Origin: Lentibacillus halodurans
Lineage (GTDB): Bacteria > Bacillota > Bacilli > Bacillales > Amphibacillaceae
Reading direction: 5' to 3'
DNA: 64,000 bases
Assembly (NCBI RefSeq): GCF_900112045.1
Contig: NZ_FOJW01000004.1
Coordinates: 1 to 64,000 of the forward strand
Shown: positions 17,373-25,474 of the stretch, piece after piece
Position numbering within the stretch: position 1 is the stretch's first letter
Layout: every line of letters starts with the position of its first letter
Program-made: the position numbers and the translations under genes
Notes under the pieces: generated by a model
The model's input: only the letters and a program-made list of their open reading frames with translations
The model's database searches: none
Told to the model about the DNA's origin: nothing

Positions 17373-19352
17373 ATGAATAGTTTAGAAGACTTAGTGGCAA
17401 GTTCTTCAGTTAGTGAGAATCCATTACATGTACTAACGGACTTTTTGGAAGAACAGAAAAGGCTTGAGAACGCAAGACAAGTAGAAAATATGAAGTTTGT
17501 TGGCTACACTCTAGAGTTAAATTACGACACCGCTAAGATCATCACTTCTGATCCATATAAGATTGCTGTGGGTGGTATCCCACGAGGCTCTTTTTTAATA
17601 TTAGTTCCTAATGATTTTCAAGGGTTGCCTGTACATTTTACATTACTAAGGGTTGCAGGAGTGTCACCAACACCTCTAAGTAATCACGTTCAACAGACTT
17701 ACTTTGAATTACACAAAAAATCTATGCCTGAATTAGATGTTTGGACACAAAGCGAGCTTCAATGGGGAGCCTTGGATTGTGATGTAATGGGGATGTTCTA
17801 TCAAAACCCGACGGATTCCAAAGAGTTAGAATTTTCAGGGGATGTAAATAATGTTGTTAGTGCTCATCGCTACCAAGTATATTCGCCAAGCCAAGAAATT
17901 TTAGATTTAATTGTGAATGGATTAGTTAATGAGAACGGAAGATATTCTTTAGGAAACTTACGGGCAACTGAATGTCTATTAACTAGAGATACAAGTCAAC
18001 AACCGGAAGTTAAAATATCTGTTGACGATTTTAAGGGTACAAGAACTGCCATGTTTGGAAAGACTAGGCTTGGAAAATCAAATGTCGTAAAATTAATTGC
18101 TGAATCAATTATTAAATCCTCTGAAAGAGACAAAAATGTAGGTCAAATTATATTCGATATTAATGGTGAGTATGCAAATGATAATCCACAAGACGGAAAT
18201 AAATCTATTAGATCAGCTTATGAAGAGCAGTGTGTAGTATATGCATTAACAAAGCGTCCGGGTACTGAGTCAAAAGATTTGCGCTTGAATTTCTATGAAC
18301 AACCTTCTTCTTGTAAAGATGTATTATCTTCTCTATTAGAACAGGATAAGCAGCAAGCTAATTATGTAAAGAGTTTTAGTAGTGTTGATCTTCCCTCCAT
18401 TGAAGATATTAATTCAGCAGAGGAAAATGAAAAGGTTAGGATGATAAGAAAAGTTCAACTTTATTGGGCAATTTTAGTTAAGGCAGGTTTTCCATACAAC
18501 GAGAAAAAATTGAAAAATTTGAAATTAAGAGCTAAACACACTTCGGGTTTTAATCCTGGTTTTTCAAAAGAAGTGAGGCAAAAGATTTATGGTGATTCAA
18601 TCCCAGAAAAGCCAAAAAGTATTTATGATCTTGTTAGTGAAATAGATGCTCTGGCCACATATATTAATGAGAAAGGGTCATCTGGTCTAAAGTCTACTTC
18701 TTCAAATAAACCTATTTTAAATGCTGATGATGAAGCTCTAATAAATTTCTTTAAACCTAAATCAGGGAGTGGCCCTATAATATTGAGAGATTACATGAAG
18801 TATCACTCGAAAGACGCAACCAATTTTACAGACGAGATACTTGAATATATGGATGAAGGGAAAACCGTAATCTTAGATTTAGGAAATGCTACTGATAAAA
18901 TTCGGAGGTATTTTTCTGATTTAATCTCCCAATCTGTTTTTAACCATCAGGAGCAAAAATTTGTTAATAATAACCTTAATGAAAAATATATACAATTGTA
19001 CTTTGAAGAAGCACACAATTTATTTCCACCGAACACAGATGATCATACTGGAGTTTATTCTAGGTTTGCAAAAGAAGGTGCAAAATTCCACATTGGGATG
19101 GTTTACTCCACTCAGTCACCATCAACAATCAGTAAAGAGTTATTGGCACAAACTGAAAATTTCTTTGTAGGTCATTTGTCTTCAAGTGATGAAACAAGAG
19201 CACTTTCAAAAGTACAAACAGCCTTTAACGGCGTTGAAGAAGATATACAAAAGGCCAAAACTCCAGGATATATGAGAATGTTAACAATGTCACACAGATT
19301 CGTTGTGCCCCTTCAAGCAAATAAATTTGAAGTGATAGCAGGTGAGGAGTAA
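17373..19352 (+). CDS. herA: HerA-type FtsK-like ATPase (DUF87)
   Basis: A 659-aa HerA-like ATPase. An N-terminal beta-rich (HAS-barrel-like) region of about 200 residues precedes the RecA-type core: Walker A FGKTRLGKSN (about residue 226), IIFDINGEYAND (about 259) and Walker B YFEEAHNLFP (about 542). The sensor segment follows (YSTQSPSTISKELLAQTENF). HerA forms a hexameric DNA translocase that drives NurA or other nucleases. GGAGG lies before the ATG. The stop and the next start overlap as TAATG, so HerA and NurA are coupled. Confidence 0.88.
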   Translation: MNSLEDLVASSSVSENPLHVLTDFLEEQKRLENARQVENMKFVGYTLELNYDTAKIITSDPYKIAVGGIPRGSFLILVPNDFQGLPVHFTLLRVAGVSPTPLSNHVQQTYFELHKKSMPELDVWTQSELQWGALDCDVMGMFYQNPTDSKELEFSGDVNNVVSAHRYQVYSPSQEILDLIVNGLVNENGRYSLGNLRATECLLTRDTSQQPEVKISVDDFKGTRTAMFGKTRLGKSNVVKLIAESIIKSSERDKNVGQIIFDINGEYANDNPQDGNKSIRSAYEEQCVVYALTKRPGTESKDLRLNFYEQPSSCKDVLSSLLEQDKQQANYVKSFSSVDLPSIEDINSAEENEKVRMIRKVQLYWAILVKAGFPYNEKKLKNLKLRAKHTSGFNPGFSKEVRQKIYGDSIPEKPKSIYDLVSEIDALATYINEKGSSGLKSTSSNKPILNADDEALINFFKPKSGSGPIILRDYMKYHSKDATNFTDEILEYMDEGKTVILDLGNATDKIRRYFSDLISQSVFNHQEQKFVNNNLNEKYIQLYFEEAHNLFPPNTDDHTGVYSRFAKEGAKFHIGMVYSTQSPSTISKELLAQTENFFVGHLSSSDETRALSKVQTAFNGVEEDIQKAKTPGYMRMLTMSHRFVVPLQANKFEVIAGEE

Positions 19353-20689
19353 TGGCTTATAATAGCACTTATAATTCTCCTTTTGAATATGCATCAAAAT
19401 TGGGGCATCTTAATGTTGTAGAAAGTGAATGGGTGAAGTCTCTAGTTAAAGACTTTGAATCAAATTATTACGAATTTTCAGAAAATGAAAAGGACGGCTG
19501 GGAACAAGCAGAATTAGAGGGTATTTCTAAATTGAAACATTTTTGGGCTGTAGATGGCTCAAATGTAACTGTTAGCTCTAATACCACTCCTTCTAGAGAA
19601 GTTTCCTTCGTAAAAGCTGGCTTGCTTTCTATTGAACAATCAAAACTTAATAGAATAGACAAAAAACAACCCCATCCTATTTTACTTAAGGATTTATTAG
19701 CAAAAAGTGCTGTGCATCATTCTACAGTCTTTCCGTTAAGAAATATTAAAACATCAATGGGTAGCAACTTTAATTCTATAAGAAATATAGTAAGGGACTC
19801 TTTAAAGCTAGACCAAGAGGGGATTTTTTATGAAACTCTTAAATGGTTGGTTTATGAAAAATGGAGAGAAGAATATGTTCAGTCTCCTGATTTTCAGTGC
19901 CCACATTGTGAAAATGAAGTAAGTGGTCTGGAGCCTAATGAAGATACCAAGAGTTGCGAAAGTTGCCAAAAAGAAGTTTATTTAACCGACATGATTGGCT
20001 TTCATTTAGATATTACCGAAGAAAGTGCTCCAGAAAGCGTAAGTTCTGCATACATGCTAGTCGTAGAACACATTATGCTATTTACAACAATTCGTTTATT
20101 GTGGAATCATAAAGACAAGAATTTAGTCTCAGAAACCCTGTTTATTAAAGATGGGCCTCTCACATTGAGGAGTCAATATTCGAAGTTAGTACCATCAATT
20201 CGCAATTTTTTAGAATACGCTAAGTTGGTAGAGAGGCCAATTCATATAATTGGTCAAGAAAAGTCTGGTGTATTTGCTGATCATCTAGAGCAAGTCTCAA
20301 GAGAGGTCAATCCGAAAAACAGAGATGAGTCCATGCATTATTCTGTGTTGACACATGAGTATATTAGAAAAGAAGTATATAGAACTCCGGATTTAATGAA
20401 TTCATATGGTAAAAGAACAAATTGGGGGGAAAAGGTTTATGTGAAGACTGATCCTAATTCTTACTTAGTATTAAATATTCCTACTGGACAATACGTTGAC
20501 CTAGAAGGCCACCCTAATGATAAAGATTTGATTGGATTGAAAAGAATATTAAAAACATTACCTGATATTATAAGTCATCGATATACAGGTGCTCTTTTTC
20601 CGATAGAGTTAGCTAATGGTATAGCATCAATGTCTAGTTACCCTTCTTCAAGTATTCTTCAAAAGTTTTTAGAAGAAAATATGTCATAA
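19352..20689 (+). CDS. nurA: NurA-type nuclease with inserted zinc ribbon
   Basis: This 445-aa protein has the NurA signature near its N-terminus (FWAVDGSNVTVSS, about residues 62-74) and the later acidic motif FIKDGPLTLRSQ (about 264), both within the RNase H-like NurA fold. Between them, at about 182-206, is a CPHC ... CESC zinc ribbon that typical archaeal NurA proteins do not have, as far as I recall. NurA is a 5'-3' nuclease acting with HerA. Coupling to HerA and Dam suggests DNA degradation guided by methylation. It is the last gene of this operon, with a terminator 62 nt on. Confidence 0.82.
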   Translation: MAYNSTYNSPFEYASKLGHLNVVESEWVKSLVKDFESNYYEFSENEKDGWEQAELEGISKLKHFWAVDGSNVTVSSNTTPSREVSFVKAGLLSIEQSKLNRIDKKQPHPILLKDLLAKSAVHHSTVFPLRNIKTSMGSNFNSIRNIVRDSLKLDQEGIFYETLKWLVYEKWREEYVQSPDFQCPHCENEVSGLEPNEDTKSCESCQKEVYLTDMIGFHLDITEESAPESVSSAYMLVVEHIMLFTTIRLLWNHKDKNLVSETLFIKDGPLTLRSQYSKLVPSIRNFLEYAKLVERPIHIIGQEKSGVFADHLEQVSREVNPKNRDESMHYSVLTHEYIRKEVYRTPDLMNSYGKRTNWGEKVYVKTDPNSYLVLNIPTGQYVDLEGHPNDKDLIGLKRILKTLPDIISHRYTGALFPIELANGIASMSSYPSSSILQKFLEENMS

Positions 20690-20751
20690 AGTATAGTGAT
20701 TTATTTTAATTGAATGTTTTTTAAGTGTTATAAATATAAAAAATAGCATTA

Positions 20752-20781
20752 AAGGGAGAGTTCTATTAACACCTCTCCCTT
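20752..20781 (+). terminator. Terminator of the Dam-HerA-NurA operon
   Basis: A perfect 9-bp stem AAGGGAGAG / CTCTCCCTT with a 12-nt loop, followed by CTTAAATC. It is placed 62 nt after the NurA stop. Confidence 0.7.
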
Positions 20782-20849
20782 CTTAAATCAGAGCATTATT
20801 TCTAACTAAAATTGGTATAGTAATGAAGTTTTGGTATTCAATGGGTCTC

Positions 20850-21689
20850 TACGAATACATGCGAAGGTGACGTGCCTACTCAATTATTAAAAAAATGGAA
20901 CAGTGTGGAGATTCAGTAGGGAAATTAAAAATGGTGAATGTGTATTAACCTATTTTAAAGAGACACGACAATACATGGTAGGAAAAGTTACTGAATCGCA
21001 TTTTTATGATAATTCTATTGGAATCTCAGACTACCCTAACCATATAAAAGTTAATTTGGAAGAAATAACTGTTGATCGCGATTCATTATCACAAGCTGTC
21101 AAAAATAGTTTAGGCTCTGTGCTAACAGTCTTCCGTGTAGGTGATTTGGAAGTGAAATTGAATAGTTAGTCGAACATCCATTTTTTGAGCCTGATGAAAC
21201 CAATGAAGAAGGAATAGAAGAAAGTGAAATTATTGAGTATCTAGTTAGTAAAGCATTGGTTATGGTACGAGATAAAGTCGATAAGCTTGATCCTTGGCAA
21301 ATGCAAGAGTTAGTTGGAGGACTTCTACAAGCAATGGACTACAATGTTCGAGTAAGTCCTAAGGGCCTGATGGAGAAGTGGATGTTTTAGCGTATAAAGA
21401 TGCTTTTGGATTTGAAAAGCTTATAACTAGGGTAAAAGTAAAGCATCGAAAATCCACTGCATCAGCACCAGAAATTCAGCAGTTATTTTGGGAAAACTCT
21501 ATTGATGCAAATAGTTTATTTATTTCAACAGGTGGGTTTACTTCACAAGCTGAGGCGGTACCTAAAGATAACTCTGTTAGATTGGTAGATTTAGAGGAAT
21601 TGGTAGATTTAGTTGTGAAGTGCTATGAGCAAATGCCGAATGATGTAAGGTTGTTGTTGCCGTTACAGAAAATGTTCGTTCCAGAATGA
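20850..21689 (+). pseudogene. Mrr-type restriction endonuclease, broken into three frames
   Basis: Three consecutive frames together spell one Mrr protein. The first (to 21169) has VWRFSREIKNGECVLTYF and SLGSVLTVF, the N-terminal domain seen in many Mrr homologues. The second (about 21170-21390) is a linker with LDPWQMQELVGGLLQAMDY. The third (21378-21689) is the catalytic domain: GEVDVLAYKD, VKVKHRK, GGFTSQAEA and LLLPLQKMFVP. The catalytic Asp and Lys survive but in different frames, and the very N-terminus is also shifted. Mrr cleaves methylated DNA, which may explain selection against it beside three methylases. That explanation is inference. Confidence 0.85.
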
Positions 21690-21828
21690 ATAAACTATTA
21701 TAATTTTTATAATTAAAATGTTCCTTTTTTATTCCGATATAGTAAAATAACTATAAGCCTTTTAAATGGATAATCTAATAAACTGTTGGACTTATTAAAT
21801 ATTTGGAGATGTATTTAGGGAGTTTTGT

Positions 21829-22677
21829 ATGGAAGATTCTAAAGAAAAATACGAAGAACTAAAACAAAAGAGTATCACCTTAAAGGATACATCATCATCT
21901 TTAGCCCTGGAATTTTATGAATTATCTTCTTCATTTGAAGAAATGGGAAATCTATACCTAGCTGCTGAATCAGCAAAAAAAGCTGCTGCGATGCAAAAAG
22001 AAATATCTACTATAGATGAGGAACAAATTCGTATGGCCGCTATTTATTATGAAGAAGCTTCAATGAAATATCATTCAATTAATTATTATATAGATGCTGC
22101 TAAATGTATCCAAGAAGCTGCCTCTATATATTCACAACTTAAAGATTATAAACAAACATATAAGTGTTATGGCTTAGCAAAAAATTATTATGGTGATGCT
22201 GGAGACTATGACAATTGTGGTATTGCATATTTTTATGAAATGGAATTTAAAAAAGATTACTACTTTAAACTATTGGTTGGAACGAGACAAGGTGTAAGTA
22301 AAAAACAGTTTAAATCAATACCTAAATACCTTAAATATAAATTATTTAAGGTAACAACAAACTATGGAGAGAGTATATTTAGATTGGTAATCAGTAGTAT
22401 AGTAATTATTCTATTTTTTAGTTTGTTGTACTTCCTTCTTCAAGGTGTAAGTTTAGCAGATAAAGATAATACGAATGTGTTTTATGAACCTCCTAGTTTT
22501 ACTTTTGGATATTATTTAGTTTGCCTTAAATTCAGTCTGTCGTTATTCTCTGGGTATAGTACAACACCTTATTTACTGGAGACTATGAATTTTATATCCT
22601 CAATAGAGGTTATATTGGGTAATGTTATATTAGCACTATTCATTGCTATTGTTTTAAGAAAAGTTAGTAGGAGGTAA
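21829..22677 (+). CDS. alpha-SNAP/TPR-like protein fused to a two-helix channel
   Basis: A 282-aa membrane protein. Residues about 1-150 are helix-pair repeats of the alpha-SNAP/TPR type, rich in Ala and Tyr (YLAAESAKKAAAMQKEI, YIDAAKCIQEAASIYSQL, TYKCYGLAKNYYGDAGDY). A basic linker follows, then transmembrane helix 1 (about 184-206), a pore-helix-like segment with FSGYSTTPY (about 240-248) and transmembrane helix 2 ending ALFIAIVLRKVSRR, the arrangement of Ion_trans_2 two-helix channels. The filter reads GYS instead of GYG. I infer a sensor fused to an ion-channel effector that could depolarise infected cells. The ATG is weakly supported (AGGGAG, 9 nt upstream). The next gene starts 2 nt after the stop. 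Confidence 0.75.
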   Translation: MEDSKEKYEELKQKSITLKDTSSSLALEFYELSSSFEEMGNLYLAAESAKKAAAMQKEISTIDEEQIRMAAIYYEEASMKYHSINYYIDAAKCIQEAASIYSQLKDYKQTYKCYGLAKNYYGDAGDYDNCGIAYFYEMEFKKDYYFKLLVGTRQGVSKKQFKSIPKYLKYKLFKVTTNYGESIFRLVISSIVIILFFSLLYFLLQGVSLADKDNTNVFYEPPSFTFGYYLVCLKFSLSLFSGYSTTPYLLETMNFISSIEVILGNVILALFIAIVLRKVSRR

Positions 22678-22679
22678 TT

Positions 22680-24164
22680 ATGTCTATAGATCATATCTCG
22701 AGGATAGTAAATATGTTTTCGAAGAAAGAAATAGATTCAATTAAAGGCGAATTAGAGTTAAGTGATTTTGAAGACGCAACTCAAGACATTGATAATGTGA
22801 TTGAGAATATTGAGAGAGAACCAGCTTATAAGACAAAGTTACTTGAAGAATATAAATACGTCTTTAAACCACATAGTTCGCATATATTCACTTATACAGA
22901 TTTGAACATTGAGTCTATTGATGAAATAAACTTTGGTGATTGGACGATTACTAATTCTGAGGAAAGAAGAGGAGTACATTATTTCTTTGTAGAAAAAGAC
23001 TATACTACAAAGAGAATAAATGCTGGTTGGGATTATATCAATGTTGAGGTAAAACAGGTAGGAATCGTTGTTATTCAACCTGATATTAATGTATTAGAGG
23101 TACGTTCAAATATCATGGTTAAAAATCAAATTGAGAGACAGTTAATTAATTCCTTTATAAACTTGTCACCTTTGAGTATTGATCGTTCTTATTATACAGC
23201 GATCCTTGAAGAGTTAAATGCCAAAGAGTTCTCAGTACTTTGGGAGACGGAGGGAGCTGATGTAAGAAAAGCTCATCTAGAAGGAGAAAACATCAGTGTG
23301 AAAAATGGGGCTATTATTCACATAAAAGATGAAAATGGAGAAATTGTAACTGTTGATCTTGGGACTGACGGCAGTCCAGAATCCGTATGGTCTACATTAA
23401 CAGATTACAATGCAAAGATTCTTTTGTCCTCTAAAGGAAATTTAAGATTGTCCAAGTTAATTACAGAAGATGAAGTTAACAAGATAATACTTAAAATTAT
23501 TTCTGCTGTAAAAGGACTTCCAGTATCTCAAAATGTAAAACTTGAGATGGAGAACCCTCAGACCTTTGTTGAGCTATTTAAGGAATATTGTGCGGGTACA
23601 AAAAAGAATGTCTTAAAAAGATTTTCTAAAAGGTATTTTAGTTTTAGAACTTCACTTGCGTTTGATGATACAGAAAGAGTGCTGACATATCTGTGTGAAC
23701 AAGGATTCTTTTCATTGAACTATGAAATATATTGTGAACATGGACATTTTGTAGCAACCACGAATGAAGTAAGTGAGCAAAGGGATAGCCTACTATGTGA
23801 TACATGCGAAACGTTAGGTGTAGATTATTCGTATGACAATCAGGGAATTAAAAAGATATATAGTATTACAGATGCGGGTCTTTCATGTCTCCAGAATGCA
23901 AATATCAACATAGAGGAGGGCATTGGGGACGATCCTAACCGAGGAATGAACGATGCACAATTTAATGAAGACCCTATTGACCCTGCGGAACTCTATCAAA
24001 TGGAGAGAGTTCTATTAAAAGTAAAAAGACAAATGTTAGAAAATGCAATTGATGAGGGTGATATAGCCAGAGAAAGGGCTATTGTTGCTGAATTGAGTAA
24101 AATGAATACACCTGAGGCTCATGAAATAATTAAAGAGCATGGATTAACATCTTCACGTTATTAA
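22680..24164 (+). CDS. Large protein of unknown function in the channel cassette
   Basis: This 494-aa protein has GGAGG 5 nt before the ATG, inside the end of the channel gene. I do not recognise it. The N-terminal half is mixed beta and alpha (FGDWTITNSEERRGVHYFFV; VEVKQVGIVVIQPDINVLEV). A middle region looks helical. Near residues 350-385 there is CEHGHF ... CDTCE within a winged-helix-like segment, a possible zinc site. The C-terminus is an amphipathic helix (MERVLLKVKRQMLENAIDEG). Its place between the channel and the zinc-ribbon protein suggests that it senses or couples for the cassette. Confidence 0.6.
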   Translation: MSIDHISRIVNMFSKKEIDSIKGELELSDFEDATQDIDNVIENIEREPAYKTKLLEEYKYVFKPHSSHIFTYTDLNIESIDEINFGDWTITNSEERRGVHYFFVEKDYTTKRINAGWDYINVEVKQVGIVVIQPDINVLEVRSNIMVKNQIERQLINSFINLSPLSIDRSYYTAILEELNAKEFSVLWETEGADVRKAHLEGENISVKNGAIIHIKDENGEIVTVDLGTDGSPESVWSTLTDYNAKILLSSKGNLRLSKLITEDEVNKIILKIISAVKGLPVSQNVKLEMENPQTFVELFKEYCAGTKKNVLKRFSKRYFSFRTSLAFDDTERVLTYLCEQGFFSLNYEIYCEHGHFVATTNEVSEQRDSLLCDTCETLGVDYSYDNQGIKKIYSITDAGLSCLQNANINIEEGIGDDPNRGMNDAQFNEDPIDPAELYQMERVLLKVKRQMLENAIDEGDIARERAIVAELSKMNTPEAHEIIKEHGLTSSRY

Positions 24165-24192
24165 ACTGTTTTTCAGTGAGAGGTGATGAAAA

Positions 24193-24534
24193 ATGTATTT
24201 TGTTAATCTAATGAGTATTAAAAGCTTCGATAAAGACTTGTTAAAATCACTCGATAGTCTACTGGTCAATTTTCATTCTTCAGCAGAACTTTTTACTCCG
24301 ATAAGGGTCGGTAAAAATCTTAATATACCTAAAGACTTATCGTACCAATTATTGTTGAGTGCTAGGGAAGTCGGAGTTGTAGATACAGTCTTTGTAAGGA
24401 AATGTTCTAATTGTGGCAAGTTGATAAAATTCAATGGTAGTAATGCTGTTTGTCCTGTATGCCGAAGCACAAACTTTAAAGAAGGTTACTATTTCACTAC
24501 TGACCTGTATAAAAGGGAAATGATGTATCAATAA
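24193..24534 (+). CDS. Small zinc-ribbon protein in the channel cassette
   Basis: A 113-aa protein with the ribosome site GAGAGGTGATG. The N-terminal 60 residues are helical and winged-helix-like (FTPIRVGKNLNIPKDLSYQL LLSAREVGV). The C-terminus is a clear four-Cys zinc ribbon (CSNCGKLIKFNG ... CPVCRSTNF). It lies 28 nt after the 494-aa gene and ends the operon. The layout suggests a DNA- or RNA-binding regulator or adaptor. I cannot name a family. Confidence 0.6.
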   Translation: MYFVNLMSIKSFDKDLLKSLDSLLVNFHSSAELFTPIRVGKNLNIPKDLSYQLLLSAREVGVVDTVFVRKCSNCGKLIKFNGSNAVCPVCRSTNFKEGYYFTTDLYKREMMYQ

Positions 24535-24579
24535 AGTTTAACTTCCTTAGTAAATAATATTCACCTTTAAGACTTGATA

Positions 24580-24608
24580 GGGTAGCGGTCATTAATCGAC
24601 AGCCACCC
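24580..24608 (+). terminator. Terminator at the right end of the defence island
   Basis: GGGTAGCGGTC and GACAGCCACCC form an interrupted stem around ATTAATC, followed by TTATTTTATG. It starts 45 nt after the last defence gene. Confidence 0.65.
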
Positions 24609-24651
24609 TTATTTTATGTTCTTTTTTCATTCTTTTTTTACCCTAAAAACC

Positions 24652-24669
24652 GGTACGGTGAACCGTACC
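24652..24669. promoter_or_regulatory. Palindrome near the marR pseudogene
   Basis: GGTACGGTGAACCGTACC is an inverted repeat with 8-bp arms and a 2-nt centre. A related half-conserved copy (ACGGTGAACCATACGG) lies at 25278-25293, on the other side of the marR pseudogene. Both look like operators. The regulator that used them may be the decayed MarR protein, which is inference. Confidence 0.45.
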
Positions 24670-24724
24670 ACAAATAGTGGTAAACGGAAGGTAAAATCAT
24701 GGTAGGTAAAAAATATCTGAATAG

Positions 24725-24763
24725 GATAAAAGAAGATTGGAAATTATTTAATCTTCTTTTATC
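24725..24763. terminator. Perfect AT-rich hairpin
   Basis: GATAAAAGAAGATT pairs perfectly with AATCTTCTTTTATC over 14 bp with an 11-nt loop. Both outer flanks are A- or T-rich. It lies just beyond the 3' end of the marR remnant and may have served as its terminator. Confidence 0.45.
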
Positions 24764-24816
24764 ACTATTTGCTTTGTAATTATGTTAAAGTCTTGCTCTA
24801 CCTCCAAATAACCAAA

Positions 24817-25190
24817 TCAGAAGGGATATGACCAATGTTTCTTATCTTGATGACAGAAAGGTATGGGATTAAGGTTTGAAGGAATAAAACTATTTCTCGT
24901 ACCACACTGAAATATATAGGATCTTCTGTCATCTGGATTTTTAGTCCTCTCAACAAGATCTAAAGTATCTAAATGATCAATACGACTTACCATAGTTGTT
25001 CGATCTATTTGTAGGTTTTCAGAAATATCTTTTTGTGATGAACAAGGGTGTTCCTTAATAAATAAAAGTACGCCATATTGTCTAGCATCAATATCAAATG
25101 GGATAAGTGTTACTTTCCACTTGCTGTAGAACTTCTGCGAGCAAAAAGCCATAAAGAGTGATTCAATTTATTCAAATAAAATTCACCTCC
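24817..25190 (-). pseudogene. MarR-family regulator, frameshifted at both ends
   Basis: The intact core (24890-25152) is the MarR winged helix: FDIDARQYGVLLFIKEHP, QKDISENLQIDRTTMVSRID and ERTKNPDDRRSY. After the wing the frame changes, and the C-terminal dimerisation helix continues in another frame (LFLQTLIPYLSVIK). The N-terminal dimerisation helix is likewise out of frame upstream of 25152. Functional repression is unlikely. What it controlled is unknown; no intact partner gene adjoins it. Confidence 0.75.
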
Positions 25191-25474
25191 TATAATAATC
25201 AGTAAATTATATAATCGGTATAACTGATCAATTTTTATAAAGACAAGTTAATATTATAACGCTTTACTATAATTTCAACGGTGAACCATACGGCATGTAA
25301 CAGCGAAATTTCATTAAAAATATGTTCGTTTGTAAAAAACTCTGATAAACTATACATAAGTTATTATGGCTTCAGGAAAGATGTCGGACTGGTTTGCGGT
25401 CTCTCTTTTATGTAAGGGCTTGACTAGAAGTGCCGATGCTTTTTCTGCAAATCATAGAAGATAGGGATGAAAAA

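Noticed and set aside
25321-25470. Structured-looking leader before mqo, considered as a riboswitch
   Set aside because: I could not match conserved core positions of any known class. Only a plausible weak promoter (TTTGTA, TATACA) is visible.
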